Shown here piece after piece: positions 1-7,429 of a stretch of 64,000 nt of DNA. The position numbers and the translations under genes were made by a program. Location: contig OZ221974.1 of the NCBI GenBank assembly GCA_965119665.1, positions 248,001-312,000 of the forward strand, given 5' to 3'. Below the pieces are notes generated by a model. The model was given only the letters and a program-made list of their open reading frames with translations, did not search any database and was not told the DNA's origin. The first letter of the stretch is position 1. Every line of letters begins with the position of its first letter. Origin of the DNA: Dialister sp900541485. GTDB taxonomy: Bacteria; Bacillota; Negativicutes; Veillonellales; Dialisteraceae.

Positions 1-181
1 ATTCGGCTTGTACATTATAAGCGGCAAAAAAATAATAAACCAAAATCGGCACAAGAAAAATCAGTGAATATAAAACCAAACTATGAAATGCCAATCCTAT
101 TTGAGGATTTGTTCTTTCCGAAACAACTATCGAGCCTGTAGGATTTATATAGTTTATTTTGTCTACATTTTGTGCCAGCAT
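1..181 (-). CDS. FtsL-like cell division protein (3' part outside window)
   Basis: This partial frame is cut by the left edge of the window. It starts with ATG 18 nt after the rsmH stop, behind an AGGGG ribosome binding site. The visible 60 residues are a short polar N-terminus followed by one hydrophobic segment (about residues 35-55), which fits a small bitopic membrane protein. In the division cluster the gene directly after rsmH is normally ftsL, whose product is a single-pass division protein that recruits the septal transpeptidase. The identification rests on position and topology, because FtsL sequences are poorly conserved and the coiled coil lies outside the window. Confidence 0.6.
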   Translation of the reverse strand, partial: MLAQNVDKINYINPTGSIVVSERTNPQIGLAFHSLVLYSLIFLVPILVYYFFAAYNVQAE

Positions 182-199
182 TGTTTTTACCCCTGCAAA

Positions 200-1132
200 T
201 TATACTTTTTCTACAACTCTTAAAACTGCACTTCTTGACCTCGGATTATTTTTTATTTCCTCATCGGAGGGTTTCATTGGTTTCCCCACCTTTTTTACTA
301 ATTTCCGATGATTACAAACACAAATCGGTATATCCGGAGGACAAATACAATCTTTTTCCATTTCTTTAAATGTATTTTTCACAATTCTATCTTCTAAGGA
401 TTGAAAAGTGATGATCCCCAACCGTCCGCCTTTTTTTAAACGCTTCACACATTTTTCTATCGTAGTTTGAAGAATCCCTAATTCATTATTTACTTCAATA
501 CGTATGGCCTGAAATGTTCTTTTTGCCGGATGTGGTCCATTTCGTCTGGCCCCTGCCGGAATGGCCGCCTTAATCACCTTAACTAAATCATCTGTCGTTT
601 CTATCGGGCGATTTACTCTTTTATCAACAATAAATTCAGCTATGCGACTTGCCCAACGCTCTTCGCCGTAGGCGCTAATTATTTTTTCCAAATCTTTTTC
701 TGTATAAGTATTTACCACTTCATAAGCACTCAAAGCTTGTCTGCGATCCATTCTCATATCAAGTTTCCCATCATTCATGTAAGAAAAGCCGCGTTCACTT
801 TCATCAAGTTGATATGAGGAAACCCCTAAATCAAATATAAATCCATTCACCATGTCCACATGCAGCGAGTCCAAAATCTCATCTATAAGAGAAAAATTAC
901 TTCTTACTGCCACATGTTTACACCGGGCTCCACGGAGCCGTTCTTCTGCAGCTTTTATGGCATCTCCGTCCTGGTCTACACCTATCAGAATACCTTTTTC
1001 GGATAACTCCTTTGAAAGAGCAAAAGAATGGCCTCCACCGCCCAATGTGCAATCTACATAAATACCGTTAATATCAGTAAGGATATAATCAATCATTTCT
1101 TTTAAAAGTACTGTCGTATGATTATATTTCAT
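200..1132 (-). CDS. rsmH: 16S rRNA (cytosine1402-N4)-methyltransferase RsmH
   Basis: This 310-residue protein has the usual family length. It methylates N4 of C1402 in the 16S rRNA decoding centre, using S-adenosylmethionine. The N-terminus (HTTVLLKEMIDYI) and the SAM-binding strand-loop VDCTLGGGGHS near residues 26-36 are typical. So are FDLGVSSYQLD near residue 100 and the C-terminal NPRSRSAVLRVVE. It starts 8 nt after mraZ, with a GAGG-type ribosome binding site 5 nt before the ATG. The gene is the second of the division and cell-wall cluster and is expected to share the MraZ-controlled promoter. Confidence 0.97.
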   Translation of the reverse strand: MKYNHTTVLLKEMIDYILTDINGIYVDCTLGGGGHSFALSKELSEKGILIGVDQDGDAIKAAEERLRGARCKHVAVRSNFSLIDEILDSLHVDMVNGFIFDLGVSSYQLDESERGFSYMNDGKLDMRMDRRQALSAYEVVNTYTEKDLEKIISAYGEERWASRIAEFIVDKRVNRPIETTDDLVKVIKAAIPAGARRNGPHPAKRTFQAIRIEVNNELGILQTTIEKCVKRLKKGGRLGIITFQSLEDRIVKNTFKEMEKDCICPPDIPICVCNHRKLVKKVGKPMKPSDEEIKNNPRSRSAVLRVVEKV

Positions 1133-1140
1133 ATCCGCCT

Positions 1141-1578
1141 CTATATATCAAAGCCTAAAGGAAGATCTAAAGAGTTCGCTAAATCCGCGATTGATTCTTC
1201 TCCATTTTCATCACTATCAAGTAATTCCGGATTCCAAATTTCAATCATAGCCCCTGTCCCTACAACACAAACCTCTTTTTTTAGAGCAGCTAATTCTCGC
1301 AAGTGTGCAGGAATTAATATCCGACCTTGGCGGTCACATTCAATTTCAGTACTTTTTCCAATCAGATATCTTTTAATTTTACGAACTCTTTTATCTGTAA
1401 AAGGTAATTGTTGTAATCTGGCAAGAAGTGCATTCCACCGTTCCATCGGATAAATGCAAAGACAGGAATCCAACCCGGGAGCCAAAACAAAGCTGTCCCC
1501 CAATTCATCCCTAAATTTAGCAGGAAGAATCATACGTCCCTTAGCATCTATCGTATGTGAATACTCATTCATAAACAT
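1141..1578 (-). CDS. mraZ: Transcriptional regulator MraZ
   Basis: MraZ is a DNA-binding protein with two AbrB-like (SpoVT-AbrB) half domains. It represses the division and cell-wall cluster from its own promoter. The sequence opens MFMNEYSHTIDAKGRMILP, which is the family N-terminus, and has the second repeat around ECDRQGRILIPAHLRE. I chose the ATG at 1578, giving 145 residues. It matches the family start and sits behind a GGGGAGG ribosome binding site. The longer frame begins inside the repeat region that is probably the MraZ operator. C-terminal residues are acidic and not diagnostic. The gene is the first of the cluster. Confidence 0.96.
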   Translation of the reverse strand: MFMNEYSHTIDAKGRMILPAKFRDELGDSFVLAPGLDSCLCIYPMERWNALLARLQQLPFTDKRVRKIKRYLIGKSTEIECDRQGRILIPAHLRELAALKKEVCVVGTGAMIEIWNPELLDSDENGEESIADLANSLDLPLGFDI

Positions 1579-1594
1579 TATTCTTCCCACCTCC

Positions 1595-1637
1595 CCACTT
1601 TTAACCACATTCTACCACAATAAACCACAATCAACAA
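1595..1637 (-). promoter_or_regulatory. mraZ promoter overlapped by four MraZ-box repeats
   Basis: On the minus strand, GTGG occurs at 1625-1628, 1615-1618, 1605-1608 and 1595-1598, exactly 10 bp apart. A further GTGGG lies at 1587-1590, next to the ribosome binding site. Known MraZ boxes are three or four direct repeats with a 10-bp period, with TGGG or GTGG-like cores. A promoter fits inside the array: -35 TTGTTG at 1632-1637, a 17-bp spacer and -10 TAGAAT at 1609-1614. The arrangement suggests autorepression. The repeats and spacing are visible; binding is an inference. Confidence 0.8.
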
Positions 1638-1786
1638 TACGGAACATTTATTCGCAATTCAGCTATGGCTTTTTCTCTTTTACTATCTTTTATTTCCCTT
1701 ATGTTTTTGGCTTCTATATCCTTCCTGCTTTATAAAAATTTGCATATTATAAATAGTTTTTACTGTCTTAAACCTGTATATGCAAC

Positions 1787-1817
1787 AAAAAAAGACACCC
1801 CTATGGATGTCTTTTTT
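1787..1817 (-). terminator. Terminator after rpmA
   Basis: A hairpin of GACATCC paired with GGGTGTC (one G-U) is followed on the minus strand by a run of seven T. It lies 27 nt after the rpmA stop and closes the L21/Prp/L27 operon. The stretch 1638-1786 between this terminator and the mraZ promoter shows nothing else that I can support. Confidence 0.8.
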
Positions 1818-1843
1818 ATATTATCTTTTAATAATCATGTATG

Positions 1844-2128
1844 TTATTCACTGACAGGATATACACTAACTTGTCTCTTTTCCCGACCAAGACGTTCAAA
1901 ATGCACTTTCCCTTCTGCTGTAGCAAAAAGAGTATCATCTTTACCTATCTTGACGTTCACCCCGGGATGTATGTGTGTACCCCTCTGACGAACAATTATA
2001 TTGCCAGCCTTAGCAATCATTCCGTCATGCATTTTAGTCCCAAGCCGTTGTGCATTAGAATCACGACCGTTTTTTGTGCTGGAAACACCTTTTTTATGAG
2101 CGAATAACTGAAGATCAAATAATAACAT
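1844..2128 (-). CDS. rpmA: Ribosomal protein bL27 with cleavable N-terminal extension
   Basis: This is large-subunit protein bL27, 94 residues, whose N-terminus reaches toward the peptidyl transferase centre. The frame begins MLLFDLQLFAHKKGV. Firmicute bL27 carries such an extension, with an LQxF/AHKKG cleavage motif, and Prp removes it. The Prp gene is immediately upstream. I chose the ATG at 2128 over the GTG at 2137, because AAAGGGGTG then lies 6 nt before the start. The body (GRDSNAQRLGTK, IIVRQRGTHIHPG) is typical. Confidence 0.97.
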   Translation of the reverse strand: MLLFDLQLFAHKKGVSSTKNGRDSNAQRLGTKMHDGMIAKAGNIIVRQRGTHIHPGVNVKIGKDDTLFATAEGKVHFERLGREKRQVSVYPVSE

Positions 2129-2133
2129 GTAAT

Positions 2134-2460
2134 TCACCCCTTTATCATTTTTAAATTAAGTGTATCAGGATATCTTTTCCTGATTTCTTCAAGACCACAT
2201 AACATTGTTTTTATCAGAATATCTGACCGGTTATCAGCCCGATTTCCAATATCCACATTCATAAATCCATATTTGGAGTCATATCTGCCTTCTATTTGAA
2301 GAACATCCTGTAAACCAAGCGCACAAGTCAGTGTGACACCTGATACAGCTGCACATACAAGATCATATCCGTCATTTTCACGATTGCTGTCTGCATGCCC
2401 GGAAATAGAGAATCCCCTGTATCGCTCTTGAGAATCCAAATGTACTTTTATGGTAATCAT
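2134..2460 (-). CDS. prp: Ribosomal-processing cysteine protease Prp
   Basis: Prp (YsxB family, 108 residues) cuts the N-terminal extension from bL27 in Firmicutes. The catalytic pair is visible: His22 in SGHAD and Cys36 in LVCAAVS, in the GHA...LVCAAVS arrangement of the family. The gene lies between rplU and rpmA, which is the conserved position. Its ATG overlaps the rplU stop (TAATG), so translation is probably coupled. The presence of Prp agrees with the extension seen on L27 downstream. Confidence 0.93.
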   Translation of the reverse strand: MITIKVHLDSQERYRGFSISGHADSNRENDGYDLVCAAVSGVTLTCALGLQDVLQIEGRYDSKYGFMNVDIGNRADNRSDILIKTMLCGLEEIRKRYPDTLNLKMIKG

Positions 2461-2768
2461 TAACCTTCAATCTTTTCAATTTGAACTTTTGTGAATGGCT
2501 GACGATGACCCTGACGACGGCGGTAATTGGATTTTGCCTTATATTTGAAAATTCTGATTTTCTTTTCTTTTCCTTGTGCTAAAACTTTCGCAATAACTTT
2601 AGCACCTTCAACAATCGGTTGTCCGATTTTTACCGTGTCTCCCGATAAAAGAAGAACTTCATCAAAGGTCACTTTATCACCTTCAGAAACATCCAGTTTC
2701 TCAATGGTAATAACTTTCCCTTCTTCAACATTGTATTGTTTACCACCGGTTTTAATAATTGCGTACAT
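2460..2768 (-). CDS. rplU: Ribosomal protein bL21
   Basis: bL21 is a 102-residue 23S rRNA-binding protein of the large subunit. The N-terminus MYAIIKTGGKQYNVEEGK and the C-terminal basic stretch YKAKSNYRRRQGHRQPFTKVQI are the family signature. The start is supported by a strong GGAGG ribosome binding site 7-8 nt upstream. It is the first gene of the rplU-prp-rpmA operon and is preceded by a structured leader that probably gives feedback control by L21. Confidence 0.98.
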   Translation of the reverse strand: MYAIIKTGGKQYNVEEGKVITIEKLDVSEGDKVTFDEVLLLSGDTVKIGQPIVEGAKVIAKVLAQGKEKKIRIFKYKAKSNYRRRQGHRQPFTKVQIEKIEG

Positions 2769-2873
2769 GTGTGCACCTCCTTCATACTATACTCGCCGAG
2801 TGCGGCAGCTTCTTAGTAAAAGCATTTAATCGCCGATTTCGAGCGGTTGCGCCATAGCACCCTGTACAATGAC
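2769..2873 (-). ncRNA. L21 leader, autoregulatory mRNA element
   Basis: The 5' untranslated region of rplU is about 105 nt. It contains the blocks ACAGGGTGCTATGGCGC, CCGCTCGAAATCGGCGA and AAGCTGCCGCACTCGGCGAG, just before the ribosome binding site. These blocks match my memory of the Firmicute L21 ribosomal leader (Rfam L21_leader), in which paired CCGC/GCGG and CCGA/TCGG elements form hairpins. A covariance-model search would settle it. Confidence 0.75.
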
Positions 2874-2879
2874 TTAATT

Positions 2880-2908
2880 ATTATACTAAGCAGACATGGG
2901 TCTGTCAA
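2880..2908 (-). promoter_or_regulatory. Promoter of the rplU-prp-rpmA operon
   Basis: A perfect housekeeping promoter lies here: -35 TTGACA at 2903-2908, a 17-bp spacer and -10 TATAAT at 2880-2885. It is placed so that transcription starts at the beginning of the L21 leader. Confidence 0.9.
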
Positions 2909-2939
2909 ATGACTTTTGCAGTTTTTATATGTTTTATTA

Positions 2940-3440
2940 CTACTCCGGACCTAATCCGTCCCGTTTTTCATTTTTATGTGCTATATAACGTACCACTGTT
3001 TTTCTTGCTTTATTGATTTTACTCCCCGTATTTCTAAACTTTCGCAAGGTAGTTGTTTTCGATTTAGTTTTAGGCTTCATATCTGTAATTGCACTCATAT
3101 CCCCTCTTTTCACTGAAGTGGCACGAATTCTTTCTGGTTTTAAGATAGAACGAATTATTTTCATTGTTTTATCAGGAATTAATTTTGGGTCAAAGCTGTA
3201 AATATCTATAGCCGCATAACCCATATCCGGATAAGCATGAATACAGACATGGGCTTTTGATCCGTAAGCAGCCACAATTATTTCGTCTTCTCCTTCATGC
3301 AAATATGTATCATCAATTCCAAGTCCAAGATAAGAAACTCCATCAGACACAGTTTGCAAAATATCATGAGACGAAGATAACATATCCGTTTTACAACCAT
3401 AACAATCTACAAGAAGATGTTTTCCTACATAGTCAGACAT
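2940..3440 (-). CDS. SpeD-family protein lacking the pyruvoyl serine
   Basis: The 166-residue protein aligns to S-adenosylmethionine decarboxylase (SpeD), the enzyme that makes decarboxylated SAM for spermidine. Matches include HVCIHAYPDMGYAAIDIY, aligned to the family HLxIHTWPEYGYAAxDxF, and the trailing RATSVKRGD. In the active form the chain cuts itself before Ser63, which becomes the pyruvoyl cofactor. Here the aligned residues are Lys62-Ala63-His64, and position 83, normally the catalytic Cys, is Phe. His68 is kept. The protein is therefore unlikely to self-process. The basic C-terminal tail (about residues 108-166) is extra. I chose the ATG at 3440 because GGGGAGGGA precedes it. No other polyamine gene is nearby. 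The function is unknown. Confidence 0.8.
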   Translation of the reverse strand: MSDYVGKHLLVDCYGCKTDMLSSSHDILQTVSDGVSYLGLGIDDTYLHEGEDEIIVAAYGSKAHVCIHAYPDMGYAAIDIYSFDPKLIPDKTMKIIRSILKPERIRATSVKRGDMSAITDMKPKTKSKTTTLRKFRNTGSKINKARKTVVRYIAHKNEKRDGLGPE

Positions 3441-3476
3441 TTCGTCCCTCCCCATCTGATATAAATAATTTCTTTT

Positions 3477-3485
3477 ATTATATCA
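3477..3485 (-). promoter_or_regulatory. Possible extended -10 promoter of the SpeD-like gene
   Basis: TGATATAAT (an extended -10 element) stands 37 nt before the chosen ATG. No good -35 is visible. Confidence 0.4.
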
Positions 3486-3520
3486 AACACTTCTTATATT
3501 TGCATAAATGTTCTTTAAAT

Positions 3521-3565
3521 AAAAAAATAGAAAGCGGCCCATAAAACCGTTTTCTATTTTTTATT
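3521..3565 (-). terminator. Terminator after pheT
   Basis: A 16-bp hairpin (AAAAAATAGAAAGCGG with CCGTTTTCTATTTTTT, one G-U) begins right after the pheT stop and ends in a T run on the minus strand. Confidence 0.85.
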
Positions 3566-6043
3566 TTATTCAGTTCTTAGAGTGGCTTTTTCTTTTTCAA
3601 GCGCAGCGATAATATTTTTTATCCATAATTCCACTTCTTTGTCAGTCAATGTTCTATCTTCTGCTCTAAAACTTAAATTATAAGCCATTGACTTAAATCC
3701 GTCCGGCACTTGTTTCCCTTGATATAAATCAAAAAGAACAAGTTTTTCTAAATGCTCTGTTCCGGCTTGCAGAATAATATTTTCTACAGCCTCATTAGAA
3801 AGATATTCAGGCACAAGAATTGCCAGATCTCTTTCCACAGCAGGGAATTTAGGAATTTTATGATAGTCGGTTACATTGCTTATGAGAGGTAAAATATCCG
3901 GAATCGAAAGAACAAATCCGTATACTTTTTCCTTTATTCCCCATAGGTCTAAGACCCGTGGATGAAATTCCCCAAAAGTAATTAAAGTTACGCCACTTTT
4001 CACAAACCTGGCGGAGATTCCGGGGTGAAAAGCAGGATAATCCGTTCTTTCAATTTTGTAACCCCTAATTCCTATAGCAGAAAGAATATCTTCTGCAATG
4101 GCTTTTATGTCAAAAAAATCATATTCTTTTTGAACATTGGGATATCCTTTTTCTGCCGGATTTCCACAAAGAACACCTGCTATCATAGCATATTCGTTCG
4201 GTAATTCTTTTAATGGCAATGATTTAGGTTCATAAACATGTCCGTGCTCAAAAACAGATATCTGCTTATTCTTTTGTGCCAAATTATATTTCAATGTATG
4301 TAATAGCCCCGGTAAAAGAGATGTTCGCATATCGGGATATTCTTCAGAAATGGGATTAAGTACCGGGATTACCTGATAAATTTTATCGGTTTTAGGAAAA
4401 TTTAATTTTTCCAAGTCCTTTTTATCCATAAAACTATAGTTGATAACTTGAGATAATCCTTTATTGATTAGTCTGTCACTGATTGCAAACAACACTTCCT
4501 GTTCTTTGCTCATCATGCCTTTGGTAATAGCGCTCCAAGGCGTCGTAATCGGAATATTCGCATAACCATACACACGGGCAACTTCTTCTGCCAAATCAGG
4601 CATACCGCACACATCCAGTCGGAACTCTGGAACTGTCGCTTTTATTACCCCATCATTTTCGTGTACTTTAAAGTGCAATCTTCTTAAAATATCAATCATA
4701 CTTTTTTTCGGCAAATCAATTCCGATATATCGGTTAATTGCATCTACAGTCGTTGTTATCACTTGTGATACAGGTTTTATAGGATATTGCTCAACCATTC
4801 CGGAAGCAACCGTACATGCACCTTGCTCGATTAAGATTTGTGAGATTCTGTCAATCGCCAATTCTGTCCTGGATGGATGAATTCCCCTCTCATACCGACC
4901 TGATGCTTCTGATCTCAACCCTAACCGGCGGGACGTGCGTCGAACGGAAGCACTGTCAAACACCGCAGCTTCCAAAAAGACATTTTTCGTATTCTCAGTT
5001 ACCTCTGTATCCAGTCCCCCCATAACACCGGCAACACAGATTGCCTTTCCCTCTCCATCAGAAATCACCAAATCCGTCGGATTTAAGACTCTTTCATTTT
5101 TATCAAGAGTTATAATTTTTTCATCTTCTTTTGCAAAACGGCAGGTTAAGCTATGCCCAGACACCTTATCATAATCATATGTATGCAAGGGCTGTCCTGT
5201 CTCCAGCATTACATAATTTGCTGCATCAACAATATTATTTATCGGACGAATACCATTACTCCTTAACCGATTTTCTATCCATACCGGAGAACGACCGACT
5301 ATAACATTTTCCAAAAGCCTGCCGCAAAAGCGTTTACAGTATTCAGCATTTTCTATATGAACAAATGCACGTCCCTCAATAGCATTTCCATTTTCCACTA
5401 CTTTTATAACAGGTAATGCTAATTTTCTCTCAAAAATTCCGGCTACTTCCATTGCCATTCCTATCATGCTAAAGCAATCCGAACGATTAGCCGTTAATTC
5501 CATTTCATAAATTACATCGTCCAAATCAAAGAGCTCATGAATATCCATTCCCTCTTTCGTATCTTCCGGAAGAACCATGATTCCTTCTTTATCTATATCA
5601 GGGAATAAATCAGCATCTAACCCCAGTTCGCCGGCAGAACATATCATACCGTCTGATTTTATACCGCGTAACTCACCGGACTTGATAATTGTGTCTCCAC
5701 GAGATAAACCTCCGGGTGCACCGGCTTCATGCCTTGCCGGTATATGCGCCCCTGGTAGTGCAACAGGTACTATTTGCCCCACCTGTACATTAGATGCTCC
5801 TGTTACAACTTGTATAGTTTTTTTATTACCTACATCAAGCCGACAAACAAAAAGTTTTTCTGCATCAGGATGTTTGTTAATCTCTAATATTTTTCCGGTT
5901 ACGACTCCGCTAATTCCCCGTCCCGGATACATGACATGCTCAACAGGGATTCCATCCACAGTGAGTGTTTCAGCCATTTCCTCAACATCAATACCTTTTA
6001 TATCAACAAGTGTCCCCAACCATTTCAATGATACATTCATCAT
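3566..6043 (-). CDS. pheT: Phenylalanyl-tRNA synthetase beta chain
   Basis: This is the 825-residue beta subunit of the cytoplasmic (alpha-beta)2 PheRS, which charges tRNA-Phe. In order, the domains are an N-terminal MNVSLKWLGTLVDI, then an OB-fold tRNA-binding domain (VTGKILEINKHPDAEKLFVCRLDVG, near residues 45-70). They are followed by the B3/B4 editing region, B5 (RYIGIDLPKKSMIDILRRL), a catalytic-like core and the C-terminal anticodon-binding domain (FPAVERDLAILVPE). The length is normal. The first two codons are both ATG, and AAAGGG lies 4 and 7 nt before them. It follows pheS by 14 nt in one T-box-controlled operon. Confidence 0.98.
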   Translation of the reverse strand: MMNVSLKWLGTLVDIKGIDVEEMAETLTVDGIPVEHVMYPGRGISGVVTGKILEINKHPDAEKLFVCRLDVGNKKTIQVVTGASNVQVGQIVPVALPGAHIPARHEAGAPGGLSRGDTIIKSGELRGIKSDGMICSAGELGLDADLFPDIDKEGIMVLPEDTKEGMDIHELFDLDDVIYEMELTANRSDCFSMIGMAMEVAGIFERKLALPVIKVVENGNAIEGRAFVHIENAEYCKRFCGRLLENVIVGRSPVWIENRLRSNGIRPINNIVDAANYVMLETGQPLHTYDYDKVSGHSLTCRFAKEDEKIITLDKNERVLNPTDLVISDGEGKAICVAGVMGGLDTEVTENTKNVFLEAAVFDSASVRRTSRRLGLRSEASGRYERGIHPSRTELAIDRISQILIEQGACTVASGMVEQYPIKPVSQVITTTVDAINRYIGIDLPKKSMIDILRRLHFKVHENDGVIKATVPEFRLDVCGMPDLAEEVARVYGYANIPITTPWSAITKGMMSKEQEVLFAISDRLINKGLSQVINYSFMDKKDLEKLNFPKTDKIYQVIPVLNPISEEYPDMRTSLLPGLLHTLKYNLAQKNKQISVFEHGHVYEPKSLPLKELPNEYAMIAGVLCGNPAEKGYPNVQKEYDFFDIKAIAEDILSAIGIRGYKIERTDYPAFHPGISARFVKSGVTLITFGEFHPRVLDLWGIKEKVYGFVLSIPDILPLISNVTDYHKIPKFPAVERDLAILVPEYLSNEAVENIILQAGTEHLEKLVLFDLYQGKQVPDGFKSMAYNLSFRAEDRTLTDKEVELWIKNIIAALEKEKATLRTE

Positions 6044-6057
6044 ATTTCCCTTTCTTC

Positions 6058-7107
6058 TTAAAATTGTTTCAAAAATCTGACATCATTTTCATAAAAATTT
6101 CTCAGATCATCAATTCCGTAAAGTAGCATGGCAATACGTTCAATTCCCATACCAAAAGCAAAACCGCTGACTATATCCGGATTATATCCGTTAATTTTAA
6201 GGACCATATTATGCACCATTCCGCATCCCAAAATTTCAAGCCAGTCCGGATCATCGCTTGCCGCATGTGTCCTTGATGCAAATGAAATATCAACTTCAGC
6301 AGAAGGTTCTGTAAACGGAAAATAGCTGGCACGAAAACGAATTTTCGTATCAGTTCCAAATAAGTCTTTTAGAAAAATTTCAAGTGTTCCTTTTAAGTCG
6401 GAAAATTTTATTCCCTTATCAACAACGAGCCCCTCTACCTGATGAAAAACCGGAGAATGTGTAGCATCATTGTCCCAGCGGAAAACCTTCCCGGGAGCAA
6501 TCATACGGATTGGTGAATTCGGCTCATGCTTACGCAACGTTCTTGCTTGTACCGGTGAGGTATGAGTGCGGAGTAATATCTCCGGAGTTATATAAAATGA
6601 ATCTTGCATATCTCGTGCCGGATGATCCTTCGGCAAATTCAAACACTCAAAATTATAGAAATCCTCTTCAATTTCAGGCCCCTCTTCTACAGAATAGCCC
6701 ATACGAATAAAAGATTTCATAACTTCACGCAATGCTTTATCCAAAGGGTGAACATGTCCTGTTATCCTGCGGCGGGAGGGCAATGTAATATCTACAGTCT
6801 CATTCTTAATCTTGGCATTCAGACGCATTGTTTTCAGCTCTTCTAATTTAGCTGAAATTCTGTCTTCAATATCTGCACGCACTGTATTTGTCAGAGCACC
6901 CACAACAGGTTTTTCTTCATTTGAAAGTTCTCTCATTTGCTTGAGAATGGCTGTCAGCTTTCCTTTTTTACCTAAAAAAGAAACTTTGATTTCCTGCAGC
7001 GCTTTTTCATCCTTACAGGCAGATATTTGGTCAAACGCAAAACTACTTAATTCAGCCAGGTCTTTTTTCATTTCTTTTGCAGTACTACTTAAATCTAATG
7101 CGTCCAT
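6058..7107 (-). CDS. pheS: Phenylalanyl-tRNA synthetase alpha chain
   Basis: This is the catalytic alpha subunit of PheRS, 349 residues. The N-terminal part is a tRNA-binding coiled coil. The class II core contains HPxxDMQDSFY (motif 2 area), FHQVEGLVVD and the glycine-rich motif 3 GFAFGMGIERIAML near the C-terminus. I chose the ATG at 7107, giving MDALDLSSTAK. An AGGAGG site lies 7 nt upstream, and the longer open frame runs into the T-box terminator, so it cannot be coding. pheT follows. Confidence 0.97.
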   Translation of the reverse strand: MDALDLSSTAKEMKKDLAELSSFAFDQISACKDEKALQEIKVSFLGKKGKLTAILKQMRELSNEEKPVVGALTNTVRADIEDRISAKLEELKTMRLNAKIKNETVDITLPSRRRITGHVHPLDKALREVMKSFIRMGYSVEEGPEIEEDFYNFECLNLPKDHPARDMQDSFYITPEILLRTHTSPVQARTLRKHEPNSPIRMIAPGKVFRWDNDATHSPVFHQVEGLVVDKGIKFSDLKGTLEIFLKDLFGTDTKIRFRASYFPFTEPSAEVDISFASRTHAASDDPDWLEILGCGMVHNMVLKINGYNPDIVSGFAFGMGIERIAMLLYGIDDLRNFYENDVRFLKQF

Positions 7108-7154
7108 ATTCATTCCTCCTATATTCAAATCTGTTTTTATCCTAAAATAAAAAA

Positions 7155-7372
7155 CTCCGCCCTCCAAAGAGGGGCGAAGTTTGTCGCGGTACCACCCTAA
7201 TTTATCACTCGGGTAACTTTAACGCAGTTGTACGTTTTGCCTACTTGATTCAACAAAATGCTCAAAAGTGAACCGATTTTCCTATCTTGCTGGCATCTCA
7301 CTATCGCCAACTCTCTGAACAGAATTAAAAAATCTCTTCTTTATCATTGCTTTCATATAAAATAATATGTTT
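7155..7372 (-). ncRNA. T-box leader of pheST
   Basis: The minus-strand leader contains the T-box core AGGGTGGTACCGCG at 7185-7198. It is followed by a terminator hairpin (TTCGCCC / GGGCGGAG with a T run, about 7150-7180). Upstream is a long stem I region with a GTTGGCGATAGTGAG block. A TTC triplet followed by A at 7270-7272 is a good candidate for the phenylalanine specifier. Uncharged tRNA-Phe would stabilise the antiterminator and allow pheST transcription. The T-box core is seen directly; the specifier assignment is inferred from the downstream gene. Confidence 0.92.
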
Positions 7373-7374
7373 TT

Positions 7375-7402
7375 ATTTTATCATTAGAGACACGATTGTC
7401 AA
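7375..7402 (-). promoter_or_regulatory. Promoter of the pheST T-box transcript
   Basis: -35 TTGACA lies at 7397-7402 and -10 TAAAAT at 7375-7380, with a 16-bp spacer. A 7-bp inverted repeat, ATTGTCA/TGACAAT (7395-7414), covers the -35 and could be an operator. Confidence 0.75.
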
Positions 7403-7429
7403 GTTACTGACAATTGATTTACAGTCTAA

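Noticed and set aside
5577..6080. 167-residue plus-strand frame opposite the pheT start
   Set aside because: Antisense shadow of pheT; composition follows the reverse of the real codons.
7108..7167. Longer pheS start reading upstream into the leader
   Set aside because: This stretch is the end of the T-box region and the terminator hairpin; AGGAGG is placed for the ATG at 7107.
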